Below are positions 35,882 to 47,059 of a DNA stretch of 64,000 nucleotides, piece by piece. Each line of letters begins with the position of its first letter. Positions within the stretch are counted from its first letter, which is position 1. The translations under genes were made by a program, and so were the position numbers. The stretch is from Bacillota bacterium (GTDB lineage Bacteria > Bacillota_E > JAJZYS01 > JAJYTV01): contig JAJZVM010000019.1 of NCBI GenBank assembly GCA_021845645.1, forward strand, positions 1-64,000, written 5' to 3'. The notes beneath the pieces are model-generated. The model did no database searches and was not told where the DNA came from. It worked only from the letters and a program-made list of their open reading frames with translations.

Positions 35882-36328
35882 TCAGGACTGCTGCGGCACG
35901 CTCTCCGCAACGCCCCCCCTGCTCCTCAGCAGGCCAGGTTCGCCGTCTTCCGGCAGGTTCGCGGCGAGGTCGCCGTGGATCGATGCCCCCTCGGAGACCG
36001 CCAGGCGCTGTGCCCGGACGTCACCGACGATGCGCGCCGTTTCCGCGATCTCGCAGCGGTCCGCGTGGATGGAGCCCTCGATGAATCCCTGGACCACGAG
36101 CTCCTTGACGCGCAGCTTGGCCCGCACCTCGGCCTTCTGGCCGACCACGACGGTTCCTTCGTGCTCGACCTGGCCGGAGACGCGGCCCTCGATCCGCAAC
36201 AGGCCCTTGCCGCGAACGGTCCCTTCAACGGAAGCGTCGCTGCCGATGTAGGTAGCGGTCTGGTCGACCATTGGCTCGGCGGGGCTGTCCTCGCCACCGC
36301 GGCGCCCATTCGTGAACATCCGGGACAT
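35882..36328 (-). CDS. bactofilin (polymer-forming cytoskeletal protein)
   Basis: A 148-residue bactofilin. The beta-helix domain spans about residues 22-125 with regular hydrophobic repeats such as [18 protein letters not shown] and [21 protein letters not shown]. Flanking ends are disordered. Bactofilins polymerise without nucleotide and scaffold cell-wall enzymes; in many bacteria they are encoded next to M23 peptidases, as here. ATG 36328 overlaps the stop of the degenerate M23 gene (TGATG), indicating coupled translation and a shared role in shape or sporulation. Confidence 0.9.
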   Translation of the reverse strand: MSRMFTNGRRGGEDSPAEPMVDQTATYIGSDASVEGTVRGKGLLRIEGRVSGQVEHEGTVVVGQKAEVRAKLRVKELVVQGFIEGSIHADRCEIAETARIVGDVRAQRLAVSEGASIHGDLAANLPEDGEPGLLRSRGGVAESVPQQS

Positions 36329-37389
36329 CAGTTCACCCCCGAGGGAGAATCGTGGATAAAGGGCCAGGGATTCGTGGAGATACCGTTCAGCAGGATGCCG
36401 AAGTAGACGTGCGGTCCGGTCGACCGGCCGGTGGAGCCGGACAGGGCGATCTCCTGTCCGCGCTTCACGTGCTGGCCGACCTGCACCAGCACCCTGGAGT
36501 TGTGCGAGACGAAGCTCGAGATGCCGTAGCCGTTGTCGACCTGGACGTAGTAGCCGAAGCCTCCCGGCTTCCAGCCAGCATAGGTCACGGTGCCCGCGCC
36601 CACCGACACGACGGGCGTGTACATCGGCACGGCGATATCGAGACCTGGATGCCACTCGCTTCCCGTGTTGGTGAAGGGGTTCGCGCGCCAGCCGTACCAC
36701 GACGAGATCGGGCCCTGGACAGGCAGCATGTCCGGCCGGTGCTGCAGGTAGATGTCACGCTGGCTAGCCTGCGCCAGGACGCCGGGCAACTGCTGGTGCA
36801 GCGCGTCGAGCCTGCTCAGCAGATTGCCGAGGCCGCTGTCGGTGGCGTGGAAATGCATGCCGAGCACCGTCTCGACATGACGGACATCGGCTGCCATAGC
36901 GTCTACCTGCGTGAGTGCCTGGGTGTTCCGAGCCTGGGCTCTCGCCAACTGTTCCCGGAGAACGCGGTTCTCGAGTTGCACCTTCACTGACGCGGCCAGT
37001 TCCCTGCGCAGGTGGGTCGTGGCCACGATGTCCTGGTAGGCGGCGACGAGCATGAACACGACCGCCGAAACCAGCAGTGCCGCTGCCGCGGAGGCGATGC
37101 TGAGCCAGAGACGGTGCCGGTCCTGCCATCGCCACTCGCGAACGCTGCCGCTCCGCTCCGGGAAGACGACGATACGTAGGTCTTCCCGCGCGATCGTAAA
37201 GCCCTCCTTTTCCCAGTACCTTCCTGTGACCAGGTTCTCTGCACCATTGTCGTATTCGCTGCCGAAGCAAACAACCCTGTAGCGTACTATGAGTTTTCCG
37301 TTGGAGATCCGCTTCCATACGTCCTCATCTGTTACCAATCCTGGCAGTGCGGCGACCCGCGCGGCGCGAGGTAGCCCCTTCCGCCTCAC
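36328..37389 (-). CDS. membrane-anchored M23-like protein with degenerate active site
   Basis: A 353-residue protein: cytoplasmic N-terminus of about 93 residues, one membrane helix (about 94-117), a coiled coil (about 125-185) and a C-terminal LytM/M23 domain. The HxxxD zinc motif is present (HPGLD) and the SHNS His is kept, but the HxH motif reads GPHVYFG, with Tyr replacing the second His, a zinc ligand. It may therefore be a non-catalytic activator or scaffold, like EnvC or SpoIIQ. GTG 37389 starts 1 nt after the preceding gene's stop. It is coupled to the bactofilin gene. Confidence 0.85.
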   Translation of the reverse strand: MRRKGLPRAARVAALPGLVTDEDVWKRISNGKLIVRYRVVCFGSEYDNGAENLVTGRYWEKEGFTIAREDLRIVVFPERSGSVREWRWQDRHRLWLSIASAAAALLVSAVVFMLVAAYQDIVATTHLRRELAASVKVQLENRVLREQLARAQARNTQALTQVDAMAADVRHVETVLGMHFHATDSGLGNLLSRLDALHQQLPGVLAQASQRDIYLQHRPDMLPVQGPISSWYGWRANPFTNTGSEWHPGLDIAVPMYTPVVSVGAGTVTYAGWKPGGFGYYVQVDNGYGISSFVSHNSRVLVQVGQHVKRGQEIALSGSTGRSTGPHVYFGILLNGISTNPWPFIHDSPSGVN

Positions 37390-37390
37390 C

Positions 37391-38545
37391 TCAGGGCATG
37401 GGCGGCATGTACGGCGCAGGATTCACAGGCTTGCCGTCGATGCGGATCTCGAAGTGCAGGTGCGGCCCCGTCGCCCAACCGGTCATGCCGGCATAGCCGA
37501 TCACCTGGCCCTGCTGCACGTCCTGTCCGACCGATACGGCGAACCGCTCCTGGTGGGCGTAGAGGTTCGCGATGCCGCCGCCGTCGTCGATGATGATCGT
37601 GTAGCCGTAGCCGTTCAGCCACTGCGCCACGATCACCTTGCCCGTGGCGGCCGCGTGGATCGGCGTGCCCATGGGTACGCCGATGTCGATGCCGGTGTGC
37701 AGCGCGTACTGGTGCGTCACCGGGTCGAGCCGGTAGCCGTAGGGCGAGGTGATTGGTCCGACGACCGGCCAGATGAAGTGGATGCCGCCGATGCCGCTGC
37801 CGTTGCCGTGGCTCGCCAGGCTCTGGATGATCTGCTCGATCTCGGCTGAGTTGCCCTCGTCCGAGGTCACGCTGGACTGCTGCTGGGCGTAGGTCTGGTC
37901 GAGGGCGGCGATCGCCTGGCGCTGGTAGGTGATCTGCTGGCTGAGAGCCTGCTTCGCCTGCCGCTGCAGCGTTGCCGCCGTGGCATATTGCTGGCGCTCC
38001 GCAGCCAGCGTCTTCTGTTCCCGCAAGAGCTGGGATTCCGCCCGCTGCACATCGCCTAGCACCGCGACATCCGCGCTGATGATCTGGCCGAGGAGTCCGA
38101 TGCGGGTCTCGAAGTCGCTGAAGGACTGGGCACCGAACACGACGTTCAGGTAGCCTCCGGGGCCCTCCTGCTCGATGGCCACCAGCGCCCCGGCGAGGGT
38201 GGACCGGTCGTGGCCGAGTTGCCGCTCGGTCGTGGCGATCTCCTGCCGCTTGTGACCCAGGCGGCGCGTCAGGGTGGCCTCCCAGTCGAGGGCCTGGTTG
38301 AGCTGGGCCGTGGTGCGGTCGAGGCTCTGGTGCATCGACGCGATGGTCGCCTGCTTCTGCGCGAGCGAGCTCTGGGTCGCCGCAAGCAAGGCGCGGTCGC
38401 TCGCGAGACGCTGCTGGATCGCCTTGAGCTCGGCCTGCGCCTCCTGCAGCGTCAGGGCGTGCGCCGGCAGAGCCAAGGTGTAGGCGCCGGCCGCAAGACC
38501 GACCGCGGCCATGGCCAACGCCGCCGTGACCTGGCGAAACCTCAT
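37391..38545 (-). CDS. secreted M23 peptidase with coiled coil (PcsB/EnvC type)
   Basis: A 384-residue protein. Residues 1-30 form a signal peptide ending LPAHA. Residues 31-245 form a long Gln/Ala-rich coiled coil. The C-terminal LytM domain has all zinc and catalytic residues: HTGIDIG, NLYAHQ and GPHLHFEI. Such peptidases are activated through FtsEX at the division septum, and the gene follows ftsX with a 4-bp overlap, so an FtsEX-controlled peptidoglycan hydrolase is the best reading. Confidence 0.9.
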   Translation of the reverse strand: MRFRQVTAALAMAAVGLAAGAYTLALPAHALTLQEAQAELKAIQQRLASDRALLAATQSSLAQKQATIASMHQSLDRTTAQLNQALDWEATLTRRLGHKRQEIATTERQLGHDRSTLAGALVAIEQEGPGGYLNVVFGAQSFSDFETRIGLLGQIISADVAVLGDVQRAESQLLREQKTLAAERQQYATAATLQRQAKQALSQQITYQRQAIAALDQTYAQQQSSVTSDEGNSAEIEQIIQSLASHGNGSGIGGIHFIWPVVGPITSPYGYRLDPVTHQYALHTGIDIGVPMGTPIHAAATGKVIVAQWLNGYGYTIIIDDGGGIANLYAHQERFAVSVGQDVQQGQVIGYAGMTGWATGPHLHFEIRIDGKPVNPAPYMPPMP

Positions 38546-39429
38546 ATACGCGCGAGCCTCCTGACCGAGATGCGGAAGCCTACGGCGCCCAGCAGGATGC
38601 CGAGCACCAGCAGGAGGAGCGCGATGTCGCGCGCCAAGGGACTCGGGGTGACCAGCGGCAGGAAGGGCAGCGAGTGCACTGCGCTGCGGTAGGCGGCGAC
38701 ATAGCTCCAGAAAGCCAGGCCGGACGCAACGATCGCGCCGATGCCGCCGAGGATCAGTCCCTCAAGGATGAACGGCCAATGCACGAGCGACTCCGTCGCG
38801 CCGACGAGGCGCATGATGGCGATCTCCCTGCGACGTGCCGCCATGCCGAGCCGGATGGCGTTCGTAATCACCAGAAGGGATCCGATCAGCAGCAGGATGC
38901 CGATGACGAGTCCCACGACGCGCACGCCGTCGATCAGCGCGAAGAGCCGCGAGACGACCGCGCTCTGGTACGTCGTGTGCACGATGCCCCCAAGGTGCGA
39001 CAGGCGAGAGGCCAACCCCTTGACCTCCTGCGGCTGCCGCGCCGTGACCGACAGCGAGTCCTCGAGCGGGTTGGCGCTGCCGAGGCTGTCGAGCACCCGG
39101 GCCTGGTCGCCGAACTCCTTCTTCAGCTGGGAGAGGGCCTGCGCCTTGGTCACCAGCGTCGCGATGCGTACCTCCTGCCAGCCGCGCACCGTCTGGAGCT
39201 CCTGGAGTTCCTGGCTCTGGGGCACGCTCTGCGCGAAGAAGGCCCGAACGGCTACCTGACTCTCCACCGAGTTGGCGATCGCGTTGACGTTCACGCTGAG
39301 CAGCAGGAAGACGCCGAGCACGAGCAGGGAGACGGCGGTTGTCGTGACGGAGGCTATGGCGAGCACGGGATTGCGCATCAGGTTCTGATTGGCCTCATTG
39401 AGGCAGAACGCCCAGGTGCGCAACCTCAT
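38542..39429 (-). CDS. ftsX: cell division protein FtsX
   Basis: A 295-residue membrane subunit of the FtsEX complex. It has one N-terminal helix (about 22-44), a large extracellular domain (about 45-165) and three C-terminal helices, with RLGMAARRREIAIMRLVGA as the typical coupling region before helix 3. With FtsE it transmits ATP hydrolysis to a peptidoglycan hydrolase outside. It overlaps ftsE by 4 bp upstream and the PcsB-like gene downstream, forming a complete ftsE-ftsX-hydrolase unit. In Bacillus FtsEX also helps initiate sporulation. Confidence 0.92.
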   Translation of the reverse strand: MRLRTWAFCLNEANQNLMRNPVLAIASVTTTAVSLLVLGVFLLLSVNVNAIANSVESQVAVRAFFAQSVPQSQELQELQTVRGWQEVRIATLVTKAQALSQLKKEFGDQARVLDSLGSANPLEDSLSVTARQPQEVKGLASRLSHLGGIVHTTYQSAVVSRLFALIDGVRVVGLVIGILLLIGSLLVITNAIRLGMAARRREIAIMRLVGATESLVHWPFILEGLILGGIGAIVASGLAFWSYVAAYRSAVHSLPFLPLVTPSPLARDIALLLLVLGILLGAVGFRISVRRLARI

Positions 39430-40118
39430 CGGTTCACCTCCACGTGGTAGGCGGCCGCGAGTTCGTCGCGCTGGATCACACCGTCCTCCATCGCGACCAC
39501 CCGCTGGCGCGCGCGGTCGACGAGGTGAGCGGCGTGCGTCGCCATCACGACGGTCGTGCCGAGCCGGTTGATCTCAAGCATGATCCGCATCATGTCCTGG
39601 GCGTTTTGCGGGTCGAGGTTGCCGGTAGGCTCGTCGGCCAGCAGCATCACGGGACGGCTGACCATGGCCCGCGCGAGTGCGACCCGCTGCTGCTCGCCGC
39701 CCGAGAGCTGCGCAGGCAGCGCGAGGCCGCGGTCCGACAGGCCGACGAGATCCAGCACCTGCGCGACGCGCCGCTTGATCTCACGCGGATGCACCTCGAT
39801 CACGCGCAGGGCGAACGCGATGTTCTCCGCCACGTTGCGCTGGGGGAGCAGGCGAAAGTCCTGGAACACGACGCCGATCTGCCGGCGCAGATAAGGTATC
39901 TGCCGCGGCCGCATACGCCCCACGTCGTGTCCGTTCACGATCACGGAGCCGCTCGTCGAAACCTCTTCGCGGAACAGCAACCTCAGCAGGGTGGTCTTGC
40001 CGGCGCCACTTGGACCGACCAGAAAGACGAACTCACCCTTGCCGATTTCCAGCTCGACATCTTGCAGTGCGGTGACGCCATTGGGGAAAACCTTTGTCAC
40101 CTTGCGAAGGCTAATCAT
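39426..40118 (-). CDS. ftsE: cell division ATP-binding protein FtsE
   Basis: A 230-residue ABC ATPase: GPSGAGKTTLLRLLF (Walker A), LSGGEQQRVALARAM (signature), VMLLADEPTGNLD (Walker B) and VMATHAAHL (H-loop). It binds FtsX. ATG 40118 (MISLRKVTKVFPNG) gives the usual length; an in-frame GTG four codons upstream is possible, and a TAGGTG lies about 9 nt before the ATG. No clear promoter was found in the 106 bp before it, so read-through from the YitT gene is possible. Confidence 0.93.
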   Translation of the reverse strand: MISLRKVTKVFPNGVTALQDVELEIGKGEFVFLVGPSGAGKTTLLRLLFREEVSTSGSVIVNGHDVGRMRPRQIPYLRRQIGVVFQDFRLLPQRNVAENIAFALRVIEVHPREIKRRVAQVLDLVGLSDRGLALPAQLSGGEQQRVALARAMVSRPVMLLADEPTGNLDPQNAQDMMRIMLEINRLGTTVVMATHAAHLVDRARQRVVAMEDGVIQRDELAAAYHVEVNR

Positions 40119-40224
40119 CAGCAAGAGCACCTACCCAGACAGCCTGTACACTCCCGCTCTTCGACTGCGTGGGGTCGACTCCTGCCGAATGGGGACCGGC
40201 ATTTCTTGACACCTGGGAAAGTTG

Positions 40225-41085
40225 TCAGTTTGCGCGGCGTATTCCGGGCCGGCGCCGCGCCTCGAGTGCCTTGAATCCTTCACCAAGCACCTCGTGCACG
40301 GTGGAGATGATCAGGAAGGCGTCGGGATCCTGGTGGTAGACGATGTCCTTGATCTCCTGGACCTCGCTGCGCGAGACCACGATGAGCAGCACGGGCCGCT
40401 CCACCTGCGTATAGCCGCCGCGTCCCTGCAGCTCGGTCACGCCGCGGCCGAGCCGATCGAAGACCTGCTGCTTGATGCCGTCGCTCGCCTCCGAGATCAC
40501 CAGCACGGCCTTGCGGAAATCGAGGCCCTCCTGGATCAGATCGACGACCCGCGTGCCCACGAACAGGGCGACCGCGGAGTACATGCCGAGGCGCAGTCCG
40601 AAAAATACCGCCGTCAGGGCGATGACGAAAAAATCGGTGCCGAGCAGGCCCGACCCCATGCTGAGATTGGTGAAGTGACGCAGCAGGCGCGCGACGAGAT
40701 CCGTACCGCCCGTCGATCCACCGACGCGGAACACGATGCCGAGACCGGTGCCCGACAGCACGCCGCCGTAGAGTGCGGCGAGCAGCAGGTCCTGGGTCAC
40801 GGCGTGGCTCGGCAGGAACCAGAGCCAGAAGGAGAGCAGGGTGACGCCTATCAGGGTCCTGGCGACGAACGGCACGCCGATGAAGTAGGTGACGGCCATG
40901 AGGAGAGGCACGTTGAGGACGAATACGAGCAGGCCGACCGGCCAGCCGAGCAGATAATGCAGGACGACGGCAAGGCCCGTGAGGCCGCCGTCGTTCATGC
41001 GGTTCGGGATCAGGAAGAAGTTGAGCCCTGCCGCGGTGATCAGGGTCCCGAGCGCAGTGCCAAGGATGTCCCGGATCTTCGGCAT
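40225..41085 (-). CDS. YitT-family membrane protein (DUF161 + DUF2179)
   Basis: A 286-residue protein with five or six N-terminal membrane helices (GLNFFLIPNRMNDGGLTGLA is the family signature) and a C-terminal cytoplasmic DUF2179 domain (about 200-275, RPVLLIVVSRSEVQEIKDIV). Function is unknown. In Bacillus a relative (yvjA) lies between prfB and ftsE, exactly as here, so this placement is conserved. Start ATG 41085. It follows a small secreted-protein gene by 15 bp. Confidence 0.88.
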   Translation of the reverse strand: MPKIRDILGTALGTLITAAGLNFFLIPNRMNDGGLTGLAVVLHYLLGWPVGLLVFVLNVPLLMAVTYFIGVPFVARTLIGVTLLSFWLWFLPSHAVTQDLLLAALYGGVLSGTGLGIVFRVGGSTGGTDLVARLLRHFTNLSMGSGLLGTDFFVIALTAVFFGLRLGMYSAVALFVGTRVVDLIQEGLDFRKAVLVISEASDGIKQQVFDRLGRGVTELQGRGGYTQVERPVLLIVVSRSEVQEIKDIVYHQDPDAFLIISTVHEVLGEGFKALEARRRPGIRRAN

Positions 41086-41100
41086 CGCTGCTCCCCACCC

Positions 41101-41676
41101 CTATTGCGCAGGCTCCAAGGTGTACTGGCCGAGAACGAGCACGAGGAGTCGGGCCGATCCTAGCGGCACGATGCCGCGTCCGTCGGTGCGCGCCGCGAGC
41201 AGCAGCTGGTTCTGCGGAACGCTGGCGCCCTGGCCGAGGTTCTGGCCGGACGTGAGGTCCGCAAAGCCGCCTCCGGAGGTCGGCGCGAGACGGACGACAG
41301 CCGTCCCGCCGCGCAGGACGAACTCCGTGCCCTGCTGGGCCACGAGTTCGTCGCCGGGAGGCACCGAGACGACCACAACCGTCTGGCTCCCCCCTGTCGG
41401 CAAGGCCTTCAGCGCAGCCTGCAGGTCGGTTTGCACGGTAGACTGCACCAGCGGCGTCACGACGCCAGGCAGTGCGGACTGGATCCCCTGGCTCACAAGC
41501 GATGGAACCTGGCCGCTCAAGGCCGACGAAATCGCCTGCGTCACATAGCTGACCGATGCCAGAGGGTCCTGCGTCGAGCCTGGTGCCGCGCCCGACTGCG
41601 CCGCGGCCTGTCCGAACCAGAACCCGACCGCGAGCATGACGACTGCTGCGAGCGCGAGTAGAGGCATACGGCGCAT
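41101..41676 (-). CDS. membrane-anchored or secreted protein of unknown function
   Basis: A 191-residue protein. Residues 5-25 form a signal-anchor (LLALAAVVMLAVGFWFGQ). The middle is Ser/Gln/Ala-rich and helical. The last 90 residues form a beta-rich domain (VVVVSVPPGDELVAQQGTEF, then DGRGIVPLGSARLLVLVLG) that I have the impression recurs after signal-anchors in other spore formers, but I cannot name it. ATG 41676 is chosen for GGGAGGTC upstream. It lies between prfB and the YitT gene on the same strand. Confidence 0.7.
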   Translation of the reverse strand: MRRMPLLALAAVVMLAVGFWFGQAAAQSGAAPGSTQDPLASVSYVTQAISSALSGQVPSLVSQGIQSALPGVVTPLVQSTVQTDLQAALKALPTGGSQTVVVVSVPPGDELVAQQGTEFVLRGGTAVVRLAPTSGGGFADLTSGQNLGQGASVPQNQLLLAARTDGRGIVPLGSARLLVLVLGQYTLEPAQ

Positions 41677-41763
41677 AAGCTGACCTCCCGGGGCGCCGTA
41701 GGCGACCCTTTCTTCCAGTCTCATGAGGCCACTTCGACAAGCCTACCGCGAATCCTGGCCTCT

Positions 41764-42862
41764 CTAGACCGCGCGCTGGGCCTGCTGGCGCAGGTAGGCT
41801 TCGATGAAGCCGTCGATGTCTCCATCCATCACGCCGAGGGCGTTGCCTACCTCGACGCCGGTGCGATGGTCCTTGACGAGCGTGTACGGCTGGAACACGT
41901 AACTGCGGATCTGGTTGCCCCACGCGATCTGTCCCTGCTCGCCGCGCAGGTCGGCCACCTCCTGGCGCTCCTGCTCCTCCTTGAGCTCCAGCAGGCGTGC
42001 ACGCAGCATGTGCATGGCCGTCTCGCGGTTCGAGTGCTGCGAACGCTCGGTTTGGCAGGCGACGACGATGCCCGTCGGCACGTGCGTGATGCGTACGGCG
42101 GACTCCGTCTTGTTGACGTGCTGGCCGCCCGCACCGCTCGACCGGTACGTGTCCACCTTGAGGTCTTCGGGATTAATCTGGATCGACTGGTCGTCGTCGG
42201 AGAGCGCCGGCAGCACGTCGGCCGAGGCGAACGACGTGTGGCGGCGGCCGCTGGCGTCGAAAGGAGAGATGCGCACCAGGCGGTGCACCCCCTTCTCCGC
42301 ACGCAGGTAGCCGTAGGCGTAATCTCCGCGCACCTCGAAGGCCACACTCTTCACGCCGGCCTCCTCGCCGGGCAGGAGGTCGAGCACCTCGACCCCGAAG
42401 CCGCGCGACTCCGCCCAGCGCTGATACATGCGCCAGAGCATCTGGACCCAGTCCTGCGCTTCGGTGCCTCCGGCACCGGCGTGCAGCGTCACGATGGCGT
42501 CCAGGCTGTCGTACTTGCCGCGCAGGAGTTCCCTCAGTTCGAGCTGTCCCACTTCGCCGTCAAGACGCGCGAAGTCACGGCGCACCTCGTCGGCCGCCGC
42601 CTGGTCCTCTTCGGACGCCGCGAGCTCGTCCAGGACCAGGAGATCCCGCACTTCGCGGTCCAGGCGCTCCACGGTCTCGAGCGGTCCCTGCAGCTGCTTC
42701 AGCCTGCGCCCTACCTCCTGCGCGCGGCGCTGGTCCTGCCAGAGGTCGGGCGCCTCCATCTCACGCGTCAGGCGTGCGATCTCCTGCCTGCGGCGCTCCG
42801 AGTCAAAGAGACCCCCTGAGCGCGAGGATGCGGTCGTGAAGTCCTGTCAGTTCGTCGTGCAC
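41764..42862 (-). CDS. prfB: peptide chain release factor 2 with programmed +1 frameshift
   Basis: RF2, which recognises UAA and UGA. The coding sequence is split: codons 1-19 read from GTG 42862 to 42806, then an in-frame TGA (42805-42803); after a +1 shift it continues from 42804 to the stop at 41764, giving 365 residues, the same length as E. coli RF2. The SPF anticodon-like motif is in RISPFDASG and the GGQ catalytic motif in SSGAGGQHVNK. GGAGG lies 8 nt before the GTG. A pipeline that ignores the shift would start at an internal ATG (42759) and lose the N-terminus. It lies 13 bp after secA. Confidence 0.95.
42802..42817 (-). promoter_or_regulatory. prfB autoregulatory +1 frameshift site
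   Basis: The minus strand reads AGGGGGTCTCTTTGAC: an internal Shine-Dalgarno-like AGGGGG, a 3-nt gap, the slippery CTT and the in-frame TGA followed by C, matching the conserved bacterial RF2 site. Low RF2 stalls termination and favours the shift. Confidence 0.95.
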
Positions 42863-42875
42863 GTAATGCCTCCGT

Positions 42876-45407
<2,532 letters not shown>

Positions 45408-45468
45408 CCTCGGAACCTCCCCACGCAGCAAACGCAGAACATCGCTCCCGCAAAGGGCGCTATCGGTT

Positions 45469-45477
45469 AGTTTAGCA
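45469..45477 (-). promoter_or_regulatory. possible extended -10 promoter of secA
   Basis: TGC-TAAACT on the minus strand (45477-45469), about 62 nt before the secA start, with no clear -35. It shares the TGC-TAnnnT form with three other promoters in this window. Confidence 0.35.
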
Positions 45478-45543
45478 TCGCCTATGACCCCGCCGCAATC
45501 GCGGATCGACTCGAACGGCCGCGCATGCGGGGAGATGCGGGAA

Positions 45544-45584
45544 TGGCAGGCCGGAACGGCCTTGGGCGCCGTTCCGGCCTGCCA
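45544..45584 (-). terminator. 17-bp hairpin downstream of hpf
   Basis: TGGCAGGCCGGAACGGC and its exact complement flank a CTTGGGC loop, 16 bp after the hpf stop. It separates hpf from secA, so the two are probably separate transcripts. Confidence 0.75.
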
Positions 45585-45599
45585 CGTTCGGACGAGCGA

Positions 45600-46151
45600 T
45601 CAGCGTTCCGGTTCCAGCAGGCCGTAGTTCCCATCGGCCCGCCGGTAGACGACGTTGATCAGATTCGTCTCCGCGTTCGTGAAGGCGAAGAAGTCGTGGC
45701 TGACGAGGTTCATCTGCAGGATCGCCTCGTCCGTCGACATCGGCTTGCGCGGGAACGTCTTCATGCGCACAAGCGTTCCTTCCTCAGCCTGTAGGTCGTC
45801 CTCGGGCTGCACAGGGTCCTGGGCGACGGTACCGTCGCCGGCCGCAGCGGTCTCCGCGCTTCCCACGTGGCGGTGGAGCCTCTCGTTGAGGCGCTTGGCC
45901 TGGCGCTCCAGCTTCTGCACAGCCTGGTCGATCGATGCGTACATATCGTCACCACGCACCTCGCCGCGCAGGATGAACCCGCCGACGGGGATCGTCACCT
46001 CCGCGATGTGCCGACCGCGCTCCACGGCCAAGCGAACCTGCGCCTGACCGGCGCCCGACAGGAACCTGTCGAGCTTGCGCACCTTCCGCGTCACGTGGTT
46101 CTTGAGGGCTGCGGTGAGATCGATGTCGCGTCCGCGAACAACGACTTCCAT
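45600..46151 (-). CDS. hpf: long-form ribosome hibernation promoting factor
   Basis: A 183-residue HPF. The N-terminal domain (residues 1-95) binds the 30S decoding region: MEVVVRGRDIDLTAALKNHV and the ERGRHIAEVTIPVGG strand. After an acidic linker, the C-terminal domain (about 128-183) carries the dimerising KPMSTDEAILQMNLVSHDFF and VVYRRADGNYGLLEP. Long HPF alone forms 100S ribosome dimers in stationary phase. ATG 46151 is chosen for GGAGGTGA upstream. The location next to secA matches Bacillus yvyD. Confidence 0.94.
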   Translation of the reverse strand: MEVVVRGRDIDLTAALKNHVTRKVRKLDRFLSGAGQAQVRLAVERGRHIAEVTIPVGGFILRGEVRGDDMYASIDQAVQKLERQAKRLNERLHRHVGSAETAAAGDGTVAQDPVQPEDDLQAEEGTLVRMKTFPRKPMSTDEAILQMNLVSHDFFAFTNAETNLINVVYRRADGNYGLLEPER

Positions 46152-46250
46152 CCCGGTCACCTCCAGGGGAACGTAGAGAGAGGTTCCCCTCCGCCCCCTG
46201 CCGCTCCTGCCTAGTCCGACAGCGCGGGTGAGAAGGCATCGGTTCATCGC

Positions 46251-46279
46251 ATAGTATGCGGCGTATCCCCAACGGACAA
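46251..46279 (-). promoter_or_regulatory. probable hpf promoter
   Basis: Minus strand TTGTCC (46279-46274), 17-nt spacer and TACTAT (46256-46251), about 95 nt before the hpf start. The -10 lies inside a 13-bp perfect palindrome (CGCATAGTATGCG), which could be a repressor site. Confidence 0.45.
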
Positions 46280-46361
46280 GCGCGCCGCACGCCGCCATCC
46301 CGGCTCGGCCTTGGAGTTGGGGATGCAGAATTGTTAGAGCTTCGTGAAGCACCCCGCAACC

Positions 46362-46438
46362 TGTGCAAACTGTGGACAACTCTGTGGATAGGCCTCCATA
46401 GGCTATTTCGCGCATCCGGCTATGTGGACTGTTCCACA
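46362..46438. repeat. cluster of DnaA-box-like 9-mers
   Basis: Within 77 bp lie TGTGCAAAC (46362), TGTGGACAA (46371), TGTGGATAG (46383), TGTGGACTG (46423) and TGTTCCACA (46430). The second and third are one base from the complement of the consensus TTATCCACA. The cluster lies in the gap upstream of hpf and downstream of the zinc-ribbon gene. Confidence 0.5.
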
Positions 46439-46679
46439 GGGTCTTCATGCAAGTCTGCATACCGCTACTCGCGACAGTATCCGGCGCGGCCTGCTCCTGC
46501 CGACGCGACGGTCGCGATCTCGGAATCCGGCCCTAAGCAGCCCCAAGGAACGACCTGCTCCCACGACCGCCATTTGCGCTCGTCTGTCGCGCTCTCACAC
46601 GCACGGGCACCTGGCATCGCATGCGTACTGACCCCACGATTCCCGCGATGCCGTTGCGCCGACCGGCCCGCCCATGCAT

Positions 46680-46708
46680 GACGCCCGCCCCTGACGGGGG
46701 CGGGCGTC
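46680..46708 (-). terminator. hairpin after the zinc-ribbon gene
   Basis: GACGCCCGCCCC and its complement flank a TGACG loop, about 40 bp after the stop of the zinc-ribbon gene. Very GC-rich, without a T-run. Confidence 0.65.
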
Positions 46709-46748
46709 GGACATCACGCCGCGGATTCGCGCATCCGGAAGATGAAAA

Positions 46749-47024
46749 TCAGACCTGGGCGCGTTCGCGCTCAAAACACTCGCGACAGTACACCGGTCGG
46801 TCGAGCCGAGGCTTGAAGGGTACCTGCGTCTCAGCACCGCAGGAGGCGCAGATGACGGTATGCAGCTCGCGCGCCCCGCCTACCTCCTGCCGCTTCTTCG
46901 AGCGGCAGTCCCTGCAACGCGTCGGTTCATGCTGGAACCCCTTCTCCGCAAAGAACTCCTGCTCGCCGACCGAGAATAGGAACTCCGCACCGCAGTCCCG
47001 GCACTTGATGACCTTGTCCTCCAA
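46749..47024 (-). CDS. small zinc-ribbon protein (zf-trcl/CxxC type)
   Basis: A 91-residue cytoplasmic protein with four Cys pairs: CRDCG near residue 9, CRDC near 38, CASCG near 58 and CREC near 82, so it should bind two zinc ions. The opening MEDKVIKCRDCGAEFLFSVG matches a widespread family of small CxxC proteins of unknown function. TTG 47024 is chosen because GGAGGG lies 8 nt upstream; an ATG 11 codons earlier has no site. It has its own promoter and a hairpin terminator, so it is a single-gene unit. Confidence 0.8.
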   Translation of the reverse strand: MEDKVIKCRDCGAEFLFSVGEQEFFAEKGFQHEPTRCRDCRSKKRQEVGGARELHTVICASCGAETQVPFKPRLDRPVYCRECFERERAQV

Positions 47025-47059
47025 AGGGGTACCCTCCCCGGGCCAGGGAATGTGCATCC

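Larger units (their letters stand above)
46152..46748. other. 597-bp intergenic region: hpf promoter, DnaA-box-like cluster, terminator
   Basis: No convincing gene was found. The region holds a minus-strand promoter-like pair (46279-46251), a cluster of TGTGG-type repeats at 46362-46438 and a hairpin at 46680-46708, each listed separately. An exact palindrome CGCATAGTATGCG (46248-46260) overlaps the hpf -10. Confidence 0.6.

Noticed and set aside
40200..40222. TTGACA-like box on the plus strand between YitT and ftsE genes
   Set aside because: No gene lies downstream on that strand, and no -10 follows at the right distance.
46371..46391. Replication origin
   Set aside because: The TGTGG repeats are suggestive, but dnaA, dnaN, rpmH or similar marker genes and an AT-rich unwinding region are absent; a regulatory or DnaA-titration site is more cautious.
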